32,320 bases of DNA, taken from the NCBI GenBank assembly GCA_002292325.1, contig DBBR01000028.1, positions 13,647 through 45,966 of the forward strand. The letters run 5' to 3'. The notes beneath the pieces were generated by a model, which was not told the origin of the DNA, made no database searches, and worked only from the letters and a program-made list of their open reading frames with translations. Shown here piece after piece: positions 25,369 through 32,320 of this stretch. The position numbers and the translations under genes were made by a program. How positions within the stretch are numbered: position 1 is the first letter of the stretch; every line of letters begins with the position of its first letter. Source of the stretch: Flavobacteriales bacterium UBA979 (lineage in GTDB: Bacteria > Bacteroidota > Bacteroidia > Flavobacteriales_D > Sanyastnellaceae).

Positions 25369-27561
25369 ATGAAACACCTCTTCACCCCCCTTTTCTGTTT
25401 GCTTGCTCTTGGAGCTTGGAGTCAAACTGACATTTTAGATGCCCGAACCAATTACGGCGTAGGCCAAATCGTGACGGTGACCGGAATTGTCACAAGCGAT
25501 GGCAACCTGGGAATTGTCCGTTACCTGCAGGATGAGACCGCCGGTATCGCCTTGTATCCGGGCGGTGATTGGGCTCAGAATGGATGGGTGGATCCACAAC
25601 CCGGGGATGAACTGACCATGACCGCTGCGTTGAGCGAATACAATGGGCTACTCGAAGTCGGGCCGGAAGATATCACAGATGTAACGGTGCTTTCCAGCGG
25701 CAACGAATTACCAGAACCACAGACCGTCTCAGCCTCTGAATTGAACGAAAGCCTTGAAGGGGAGCTCGTATTCATTGAAAGTGCAGTGTTTACCAACGGA
25801 GGAACCGTCATCACGGGTAACAGCACTTTTAGCTTCAATGCAAATGGAGATGACGGCATCATTTATGTCCGCAACGACAATGAGTTGGTCGGACAAGTCC
25901 TGCCAGCCGGTGAAGTCAATCTTTACGGAATCGTTTCTCAGTTTACATTTGACGGGTTTGGTGGGTACCAATTGTTGCCCCGAGGAAATGAAGACCTCGT
26001 CCCAACTTCGGCCATCAACCTCAGTGCGCAAGTCGATCAAATCAACATCACAACCACAGGATTTGACCTGACTTGGAACACAGACGTGTTAGGTGATTCT
26101 CATGTTGAGTATGGATTAACCACTGAATTGGGAATGGAAATCGTAGATGACACCCAAGTACTTGAGCACGCCATTGCCTTGTCAGATTTGGCACCTGGTA
26201 CAATTTACTACGCCCGCGTCATCTCCATTGCAGGTGAGGACTCCACCGCATCCACCATTCGTCCGTATGCCACCGTTTCCGAATCGCCCGGGTACATCCG
26301 TGCTTACTTCACGACACAGGTGGATAATAGCGTGGCTACAATAGAAGATGCACAAGCCTTAGGCACGAATACCAATGACACCATAGCCGCCTACATTACC
26401 TCGGCTCAAAACACCCTGGAAATCGCCGCTTACAACATCAACAACTCCGCCATTGAACAAGCCATCAATACGGCCATTTCGAATGGTGTTCAAGTTCGGT
26501 ACATAGCAGAAGGACAAAATGCCAACCTCGGATTGAGTGCCATCGACGACGACATGCCGGTCCTCTTTCGAACGGACGGAGAAGGAAGCGGAATGCACAA
26601 CAAGTTCATCATCGGCGATGCGGATGACACCGAAAACGCCTTTGTTTTGACCGGATCAACCAACTTCACAACGGGCAACCTCAATACCGATCCCAACAAT
26701 GTCATCATCGTGGGTGACCAGAGCCTGGCCCGAGCCTATCGTCTTGAATTTGAGGAAATGTGGGGTTCGACGAGCATGGATCCTGATCCCAATAACTCCA
26801 AATTTGGCGCAGCCAAAACCATCAATACACCGCGTAAGTTCATTGTTGGAGGATCCGAAATTGAATTGTACTTCTCTCCAACTGATGGCACCACTGCTGC
26901 CATTCTCGAGGCCGTTGAATCGACAGATTACGACTTATCATTTGCTGTGTTGAGCTTCACACGAAATGATCTCGGTGCAGCGGTTATCGAAGCGGGGTCG
27001 AGCCTTTTTATCAATCCGCAAGGTGCGATGGAGAACATCAATGACACCGGCTCAGAATACGAGGGCTTGCTGGATGCGGGCATTGAAATTTATTCCCATC
27101 AAGGGATTTCAGGTCAGTTGCATCATAAATATGCCATCGTTGACCACAGTGAAGTCCTCTCCGACCCGACGGTCGTAACGGGCTCACACAACTGGTCGAC
27201 CACAGCAGAAACCAACAACGATGAAAATACGTTGATCATCCATGACGAACGGATAGCGAATATGTATTACCAGGAATTCGTTGGTTTGCTCAACGGCATG
27301 GGAGTTGGCATGCAGGACATGGCTACGACTGCAACGGTATGCACCTTGTTTCCGAACCCAGCGAGCGACATGATTTCAGTGAAAATTGAGGATGAACAGG
27401 TCATCGGACAATGGCTGCAATTGCGTGATGCAAGCGGTCGCATGGTCTGGGAGAAGCAAATCCTCACCTCCACCCAACAGCTGTCCATTGGCCACTTGCA
27501 AGCGGGCGTTTACTTGGCCACGTACGGTGACAGTTTGCCTACGCGGTTGGTGATTCAATAA
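25369..27561 (+). CDS. Secreted phospholipase-D-like phosphodiesterase with T9SS signal
   Basis: The 730-residue protein has a signal peptide (about 1-18), an N-terminal OB-like/DUF5689-type region (VGQIVTVTGIVTSDG and following, to about residue 215), a fibronectin-III-like part (about 220-300), and two phospholipase D half-sites. The first HKD motif is H410-N-K412-F-I-I-G-D417, the second H585-H-K587-Y-A-I-V-D592, each followed by a G-S-x-N motif (TGSTNFT, TGSHNWS). Both sites are therefore intact, so it should cleave phosphodiester bonds in nucleic acids or phospholipids outside the cell. A T9SS type A sorting domain (LFPNPASDMISVKI ... HLQAGVYLATYG) closes it. Same operon as the TonB receptor. 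Confidence 0.88.
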   Translation: MKHLFTPLFCLLALGAWSQTDILDARTNYGVGQIVTVTGIVTSDGNLGIVRYLQDETAGIALYPGGDWAQNGWVDPQPGDELTMTAALSEYNGLLEVGPEDITDVTVLSSGNELPEPQTVSASELNESLEGELVFIESAVFTNGGTVITGNSTFSFNANGDDGIIYVRNDNELVGQVLPAGEVNLYGIVSQFTFDGFGGYQLLPRGNEDLVPTSAINLSAQVDQINITTTGFDLTWNTDVLGDSHVEYGLTTELGMEIVDDTQVLEHAIALSDLAPGTIYYARVISIAGEDSTASTIRPYATVSESPGYIRAYFTTQVDNSVATIEDAQALGTNTNDTIAAYITSAQNTLEIAAYNINNSAIEQAINTAISNGVQVRYIAEGQNANLGLSAIDDDMPVLFRTDGEGSGMHNKFIIGDADDTENAFVLTGSTNFTTGNLNTDPNNVIIVGDQSLARAYRLEFEEMWGSTSMDPDPNNSKFGAAKTINTPRKFIVGGSEIELYFSPTDGTTAAILEAVESTDYDLSFAVLSFTRNDLGAAVIEAGSSLFINPQGAMENINDTGSEYEGLLDAGIEIYSHQGISGQLHHKYAIVDHSEVLSDPTVVTGSHNWSTTAETNNDENTLIIHDERIANMYYQEFVGLLNGMGVGMQDMATTATVCTLFPNPASDMISVKIEDEQVIGQWLQLRDASGRMVWEKQILTSTQQLSIGHLQAGVYLATYGDSLPTRLVIQ

Positions 27562-27571
27562 GACACAAAAC

Positions 27572-29098
27572 TTAACGCTTCTTACGCAGCAGCGAAAAAG
27601 AGCCGTTAAGTTCGAGAAAGGGATTCCCATTGGCGGGATGAAGCGTTTCGCCAGCGACGGAGATAACGCTAAGCTCGTCTTGGCCTCGAAGGATGCGCAA
27701 TACGTAATAATAGGTGCCCTCGGAGGCTTGTTCAGATGAGGGGTCCCAGCCCGCGGTAGAACCGAAGTCTGCGGAAGTAAAAACCAGATCTCCCCAGCGA
27801 TTGTAAATGTGGACCGTGCTGCCTGGGTACTGATCTAAGCCGTCCACAAAGAACGCATTGTTCAACGCGTCACCGTTATCCGGCGTTATAACGTTAGGTA
27901 CGGTGAGACTGCAGTCTTCAGTGACCACGAAGAATGAGCCTATTGCGCTGTAGCAGGGTGGAGATGTCGAAATGGTGACGTCATACAGCCCGTCGCCCAT
28001 GCTTTCAATTCCTGGGCCTGTGCCCACGGTCGGTGCACCTGCCAGGTCATATGTCCAGATGTACGTATAGTCGGTGCCTTCGGGCTGCTGTACCACTGAG
28101 TTCACCGATAAGCTGGCTACGTCATCGGGACACAGGAGGACCTCCAATTCGTCCCAGCCCAAAGGTGGATCCAATGCTGTCAATTCCACCTCCGAAAAAC
28201 CTTCACCTAAATTCCCGCAAGCATCGGCAATTGAACCCGCTGCATCCGTAACGTGCAGGGTGTAGCTTCCACTCATGTCAATTGTACCGTCCAGCGTGAG
28301 CCTCAAAATTTGGTTGTAGCCATTGACTGTCTCAAGTCCAACCACAGAAGAAAACGAATACACCGAACCGGTAGGGCCAACCAACTCAAAATCTTCGATG
28401 GTGACCGTTTCATAATTGACATATTCAGTCAAGTAGACATCAAAGGTGCTCAATTCGCAATCCACCACTTGCACGCTGTCGATCAAAGGCGGACTTTCAT
28501 CGTACAAGCTCGCAGTCGATTGACCGAAATCGATTTCATAGCCTTCCAACGAATTGGTCCAATTCATGACGACTAACGCGTACGTTTGCCCCACATCTAC
28601 TGGTATGTCCGCATTGAAAGGCGGGCCGTTGAAATTGCCCGGACCGTTGGAAGATCCGGTACCGCCGTTGGCGGTCGAAACCCCTGTCGCCCCATTGGGC
28701 TCCGGAGCAGCCACTCCATACGAATTGCACCCAACTTCAGGCGAAAGCAGTTGGGACCCAATTCCGTCACATCCCCCGGTCGTGATGTCAAACAGTCCCC
28801 AGTCATAATCATCCATCGGATTCAGAGGGTCTATGATAAAGCTCAACAATCCTGCCTGCTGCACGGTGAACGTGTACCACAAACTGCTTTGCTCTAAATT
28901 CCCATTGCACAGTCCCGTGAACTCATACACATCGCCCGTATTCAGCGTGGCATCTGTTTCCGTGTACAAATCACCGCAGAGAACCACCGCTCCATCGCAG
29001 TCACTTATGGATTGCGACCAAAGTGGATTCACCACAGCACCTGCAAATAGAGCGATAAGCAAAAAAGCTGGAATGAATTGAATTTTAACTTGCTGCAA
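27572..29098 (-). CDS. Secreted protein with gliding-type T9SS (CHU_C) C-terminus
   Basis: This 508-residue protein has a signal peptide (about 1-29, ending PLWSQS) and a C-terminal CHU_C/T9SS type B sorting domain (about residues 410-500) recognisable from VPNVITPDNGDALNNAFFV, VHIYNRWGDLVF and GTYYYVLRI. The middle is a chain of beta-rich domains, with YEFTGLCNGNLEQSSLWYTF and an Ig-like region, as in large Bacteroidota surface adhesins. No catalytic motif was seen. A C-terminus of this kind is used for surface delivery by T9SS, often of adhesins. It lies 54 bases downstream of the di-heme peroxidase-type gene on the same strand and could be co-transcribed; the plus-strand operon converges 10 bases away. 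Confidence 0.88.
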   Translation of the reverse strand: MQQVKIQFIPAFLLIALFAGAVVNPLWSQSISDCDGAVVLCGDLYTETDATLNTGDVYEFTGLCNGNLEQSSLWYTFTVQQAGLLSFIIDPLNPMDDYDWGLFDITTGGCDGIGSQLLSPEVGCNSYGVAAPEPNGATGVSTANGGTGSSNGPGNFNGPPFNADIPVDVGQTYALVVMNWTNSLEGYEIDFGQSTASLYDESPPLIDSVQVVDCELSTFDVYLTEYVNYETVTIEDFELVGPTGSVYSFSSVVGLETVNGYNQILRLTLDGTIDMSGSYTLHVTDAAGSIADACGNLGEGFSEVELTALDPPLGWDELEVLLCPDDVASLSVNSVVQQPEGTDYTYIWTYDLAGAPTVGTGPGIESMGDGLYDVTISTSPPCYSAIGSFFVVTEDCSLTVPNVITPDNGDALNNAFFVDGLDQYPGSTVHIYNRWGDLVFTSADFGSTAGWDPSSEQASEGTYYYVLRILRGQDELSVISVAGETLHPANGNPFLELNGSFSLLRKKR

Positions 29099-29152
29099 AT
29101 CAATGGGGCTAGTCCCAGCAAGATAGACAAATCTCCTCGGATAAAGAATCGG

Positions 29153-30316
29153 TTAAAAAGGATCGCTCAGCCACTCAGCCGTGGGCATGATGGTGTCATT
29201 GAATGTTTTCAAAAAAGCGACCAAGCCTTCTCTCTCTTCTTCTGTCAGGTTCAATTGATACGGCGCTTGCCCTGGCACACCAAACCCAGCCACCCCCAAA
29301 CGCTCATCTAAATAGGCGTGCGGTTGGATGTCATCGCTATAGAAATCGACTACATCCCGAAGCGAGGCAAAACGGCCATCGTGCATGTATGGAGCAGTCA
29401 AACCAATGTTTCTCAGAGAGACTGTTTTGAATCGTCCGTCATCAAACGGGTCATTGGTCAACGCCCCCACGCCCGCATCTCCCGATGCCGCATAATCAAC
29501 TTCCAAGCCATTGATAAAGGGCTGCGTTGAGAACAGGTTTTTACCACTGTGGCATTGATTGCATCGGGAATCACCGTTGAAGAAAATATCCTTACCGAGC
29601 ACTTCTGCTGCAGTGAAATGGATGAAATCATTCTCTAAACCCGCATCAAAACGCGAAGAATAGGAATGCATACACAACACAAATTGGCTCAGCGCACTCG
29701 CTATCCGATCTTCAGTGATTTCTTCATCTCCGAAGGCATCGATAAACAGCGCTTTGTAATGCTCCATGCCCGTCAACCTCTCCGTTAATTCATCCAAATC
29801 CATGGCCATTTCATCGGGATGCTCAATCGGTTGCAATACCTGATTTTCGATGCCGATCGTGCGCACGTCCCAGAACAAACGGCGTTGATATCCTACATTG
29901 AACAGCGCCATGGCATTTCGATGCGTCTCATTGCCTGAAACGCCTACCGACTTCGTTTGACCGTCCGTAAATGCACGTTCCTGTGCGTGACACGTCGAGC
30001 ATGAAACCGTCCCATCCTGCGATAACTGAGCATCGTAAAACAAGACCCTACCCAGTGTTGCACCATGATCGGTCACCGCAATGTCTGAGCCGAAACCTCC
30101 AAACAACTGCAACGCCGGATCTTGCAACCAGGCCGCTGGAAATACCAAATCACTGTACCCAAAAACCTGATCGGGCAGCGACGGCACTTCAATTTCCGAC
30201 GTTTCGATGGTTGTTTCTTCGGCAGCGGATTCCTCCTTATTGCACCCCCACAGACTGAAAACCATCACAACGGAGGCAATCCCAAAAAGCCACTTTATTG
30301 AAAAGAATGAGCTCAT
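29153..30316 (-). CDS. Di-heme cytochrome c peroxidase/MauG-type lipoprotein
   Basis: The 387-residue protein belongs to the di-heme cytochrome c peroxidase/MauG family. Residues 1-25 are a lipoprotein signal (SVVMVFSLWGC). Two CxxCH heme c sites are seen, C106-S-T-C109-H110 and C252-N-Q-C255-H256. The C-terminal half has SLRNIGLTAPYMHDGRFASL, where the methionine is the usual distal ligand of the high-potential heme in peroxidases. It should act at the periplasmic or outer face of a membrane. Peroxide reduction is the default reading; MauG-like oxidation of a protein residue is also possible for the family, and the neighbours (a PqqB-like protein and a secreted protein) make it worth considering. 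It is 41 bases after the PqqB-like gene. Confidence 0.9.
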   Translation of the reverse strand: MSSFFSIKWLFGIASVVMVFSLWGCNKEESAAEETTIETSEIEVPSLPDQVFGYSDLVFPAAWLQDPALQLFGGFGSDIAVTDHGATLGRVLFYDAQLSQDGTVSCSTCHAQERAFTDGQTKSVGVSGNETHRNAMALFNVGYQRRLFWDVRTIGIENQVLQPIEHPDEMAMDLDELTERLTGMEHYKALFIDAFGDEEITEDRIASALSQFVLCMHSYSSRFDAGLENDFIHFTAAEVLGKDIFFNGDSRCNQCHSGKNLFSTQPFINGLEVDYAASGDAGVGALTNDPFDDGRFKTVSLRNIGLTAPYMHDGRFASLRDVVDFYSDDIQPHAYLDERLGVAGFGVPGQAPYQLNLTEEEREGLVAFLKTFNDTIMPTAEWLSDPF

Positions 30317-30357
30317 AATGGGAAGTTACGAAATGCTTTGCAGTGTTCGTGCAACGT

Positions 30358-31392
30358 CTATAAACTCCACTCATCTCCTTCTTGTGCAATGTGATATCCC
30401 GCCTGTATTACAGCCTCAAAAGCATCGGATTCGGGATTCAAGCATGGGTTGGTGTGATTCATGTGAATGAAATGCACTTTATTTCGTTCTTCCTCTGGAA
30501 GAGAATCCAACATTCTCATCGTTTCCACCATGAAGGGATGGGGAATCTCCGACATATCGCGATGACCAACTTCGGAAGCATCGAAAAATGTCGCATCAAT
30601 GTAAGCCCGATCCACCCTGCTTAATTCATCCCGCAACGTGCGGTCCCATTCGTCCCATTTATTGATGTCAGGAATGAATAAAAACGACCGCTTAGGACCC
30701 TGGACTCGAAATCCCACCGTTTCTGAATATTCGTCTCGGTGAGGAACCGTCAATGGAGTGACATCGATGCGCGACGTCGCTTGCAATGTCTCTCCCTCCT
30801 TCAGTCCACGTAAAACAATATTTCCCAATTCAACCAATTGATTCCACGGTCCATTGGATTGGAGGAATGCTCGAAACTTTGGCATGACAAAGACCGGAAC
30901 CGCATTTGCCCCCATCGCTTCACGGCCCAAAAACATCAATCCACTGTAATGACCGATGTGCGCGTGGGTTAAAAAGATCGAGACATCCTCAATTTGAAGT
31001 TGCCCCCATTCGCTCAAGACATCCCACTGCTGGGTCAATTGCGGAGTGGCCTCAAACAGGAGCCCTTTTGCATCCACTCCGTCGTCATCAACCAGACCAA
31101 GGCTGACCACTGATCGGGCGGAAGCTGAGCGCAAAAACGGGTTTCGACAGCATGCTTTTTTACATCCCATGTGCGGCATTCCACCATCTTGAGCGACCCC
31201 GAGCACCAACAATCGAGGCCCCGAATCGAATGAAGAATCCATGGGGAGTGATTCCAGATCCTGCGCTTCTCTCGTTTCAGGTGAACCGGAATCACATGCG
31301 AAAAGAAACGCTGACAAGATGAACCCAATGAGGAAGGTGACACCGTGTCCGGGAATTCTGCAGGAGTGCATAAGAAGGAGGCATGAACGCAT
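30358..31392 (-). CDS. PqqB-like metallo-beta-lactamase-fold lipoprotein
   Basis: The 344-residue protein resembles PqqB-type hydrolase/oxygenases of the metallo-beta-lactamase fold. It begins with a lipoprotein signal (FLIGFILSAFLFAC), then LLVLGVAQDGGMPHMGCKKACC with a C-x3-C-C metal-like site, FLTHAHIGHYSG (the T-H-A-H-x-G-H metal motif) near residue 135-145, TVPHRDEYSETVGF and the C-terminal HFIHMNHTNPCLNPES. PqqB acts in PQQ synthesis, on the peptide precursor, but here it is exported and no other pqq gene is in the window, so another substrate is likely. The frame extends to 31446, into the terminator of the upstream gene; starts at 31392 or 31371 are plausible. Confidence 0.85.
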   Translation of the reverse strand: MRSCLLLMHSCRIPGHGVTFLIGFILSAFLFACDSGSPETREAQDLESLPMDSSFDSGPRLLVLGVAQDGGMPHMGCKKACCRNPFLRSASARSVVSLGLVDDDGVDAKGLLFEATPQLTQQWDVLSEWGQLQIEDVSIFLTHAHIGHYSGLMFLGREAMGANAVPVFVMPKFRAFLQSNGPWNQLVELGNIVLRGLKEGETLQATSRIDVTPLTVPHRDEYSETVGFRVQGPKRSFLFIPDINKWDEWDRTLRDELSRVDRAYIDATFFDASEVGHRDMSEIPHPFMVETMRMLDSLPEEERNKVHFIHMNHTNPCLNPESDAFEAVIQAGYHIAQEGDEWSL

Positions 31393-31411
31393 CGGATTGC
31401 AATTTGACAAG

Positions 31412-31443
31412 AAAAAAGGGCCAAAGCAATTGCTTTGGCCCTT
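31412..31443 (-). terminator. Intrinsic terminator after the T9SS protein gene
   Basis: Arms AAGGGCCAAAGCA (31416-31428) and TGCTTTGGCCCTT (31431-31443) pair perfectly across 13 bp with a 2-base central gap. On the minus strand a run of six T follows (31417-31412). It is 22 bases after the stop codon of the gene to its right and ends transcription before the PqqB-like gene. Confidence 0.9.
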
Positions 31444-31464
31444 CAATCCAATTCAGCGTTAACA

Positions 31465-32320
31465 TCAACGCTGGATCATGAAGCGCTTGGTAAGACGGCC
31501 ATCCATCGATTGGATGTACATGATATACGTCCCTTGTGACCAGTCATTGACTCGCAATTTCCATGTTTGTTCTCCCGCGGAGGCTGTCTTGCGTTCTTGC
31601 ACAAGCACACGGCCCTGCATATCCATTACACCATATTCAACCTCCATATCTCGGGCCAGCTCGTAATCCAATTGAATGGATTCGCTTGTCGGATTCGGAT
31701 ATAAAACAGCACTTCCGAATGGCATGATCTCGACGGATTCAGTCTCAACGAAGCTTGATTCCACCAAGGGATCTCCCCAACGGCCGCCTTCAACACACCC
31801 TGTAATTTCAATGTCGTCGATGTAAATTTTGTCGTTGTTTCCAGACGCGTCGCATCGGAACCGAACGACGGTGGAAGCGGAGAATGGACCTGGAATGACG
31901 ACCTCTTCATTGTATACGGTGTTGTTATTGAAATCCGTCCCTCGCGCGTAATTCGCAAAACTTTCAAATGAAGCCCCCCCATTGGTGGATACCTCAAGGA
32001 AAAAGTCCTCGCCATTTTCCATGCTCGACGCAATGAACCTGAAGTTCACTGTCAACTCCTCAAATCCTGCCAAGCTCAGCACATCCGTGTACGTTACCGA
32101 CGAAGAGGTGTTGTCCCGCAATCGAACGCAGTAGGTGCCGTTTGCATAACTGCGATCTTGTCTCGCTCTGCGGCAGTCGGACCCGCCATCGTTCCATATT
32201 CCCCAACCGCTTTCGAACGAAGCCACGTCAACTGTACCGTAGGTGCACGGTCCTGTTTCGCATGGCTCACAATTTGAACCGCCGCAATCAATGTCTGTTT
32301 CGTCACCGTTCTGAATGCCA
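31465..32320 (-). CDS. Secreted T9SS protein, N-terminus beyond the window
   Basis: The frame is open to the right edge; an ATG at 32226 is internal. The visible 284 residues begin with a cysteine-rich NGDETDIDCGGSNCEPC module (seen in Bacteroidota secreted peptidases and adhesins), then a jelly-roll-like domain (SFESGWGIWNDGGSDCRR, LSLAGFEELTVNF, FDAS-type strands and IYIDDIEITGC) as in MAM/P-domain-like ligand-binding modules. The end is a T9SS type A sorting domain (LYPNPTSESIQLDY ... WSQGTYIMYIQ). The catalytic part, if any, lies outside the window. The gene is closed by the terminator at 31412. Confidence 0.85.
   Translation of the reverse strand, partial: GIQNGDETDIDCGGSNCEPCETGPCTYGTVDVASFESGWGIWNDGGSDCRRARQDRSYANGTYCVRLRDNTSSSVTYTDVLSLAGFEELTVNFRFIASSMENGEDFFLEVSTNGGASFESFANYARGTDFNNNTVYNEEVVIPGPFSASTVVRFRCDASGNNDKIYIDDIEITGCVEGGRWGDPLVESSFVETESVEIMPFGSAVLYPNPTSESIQLDYELARDMEVEYGVMDMQGRVLVQERKTASAGEQTWKLRVNDWSQGTYIMYIQSMDGRLTKRFMIQR

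Noticed and set aside
1..32320. Mobile elements, CRISPR, tRNA/rRNA, toxin-antitoxin or restriction modules
   Set aside because: Looked for transposase or integrase motifs, regular direct repeats and cloverleaf-type sequence; none was seen.

Overview
The window looks like a chromosomal segment of a marine-type Bacteroidota bacterium, probably near Flavobacteriales. The clues are several secreted proteins with type IX secretion (T9SS) C-terminal signals, one with a gliding-motility (CHU_C) C-terminus, a TonB-dependent receptor with an N-terminal carboxypeptidase-like regulatory domain, a BatA-type protein, a DUF3467 protein, and promoters of the Bacteroidota form TTG-N19-TAnnTTTG. Base composition is moderate and even. 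I see no rRNA, tRNA, CRISPR array, insertion sequence or phage module.

Layout. Positions 1-5032: the end of a conserved hypothetical protein, a DUF2400/TIGR02757 protein, and diverging from it a BatA-type membrane protein overlapping a dihydroorotase homologue that has lost metal ligands; then a DUF3467 protein. Positions 5119-10441: a minus-strand run, read from the right as rpsT with its own promoter and terminator, radC, wecB, a polysaccharide-deacetylase-like protein, upp, a small membrane protein and a YjjG-type nucleotidase. Positions 10442-10768: a gene-free gap with a perfect 11-bp hairpin. Positions 10769-14521: one very large secreted protein joining FG-GAP/VCBS repeats, an ASPIC/UnbV domain, a vanadium-haloperoxidase (PAP2) domain and a dockerin-like tail.

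Positions 14534-21518: a tight minus-strand operon (YjbR-like protein, sodium/solute symporter, galactokinase-type GHMP kinase, a nucleotidyltransferase-CutC fusion, GH20 beta-N-acetylhexosaminidase lipoprotein). Start and stop codons overlap by ATGA at two junctions. Read together, the genes suggest release of an amino sugar outside the cytoplasm, uptake, phosphorylation at C1 and direct activation to a nucleotide sugar, a salvage route rather than catabolism. Positions 21574-27561: a plus-strand operon of a lamin-tail-domain secreted protein, a TonB receptor and a secreted phospholipase-D-like phosphodiesterase, with no SusD partner. Positions 27572-31392: a minus-strand set of a PqqB-like metallo-beta-lactamase-fold lipoprotein, a di-heme cytochrome c peroxidase/MauG-type lipoprotein and a large T9SS type-B secreted protein. 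The window ends inside another T9SS-secreted protein, closed by a strong terminator.

The points I would look at first are the haloperoxidase fusion protein, the nucleotidyltransferase-CutC fusion within the amino-sugar operon, the PqqB-like/MauG-like pair, and repeated placement of a TAnnTTTG promoter element 5-7 bases before start codons, which suggests leaderless mRNAs.
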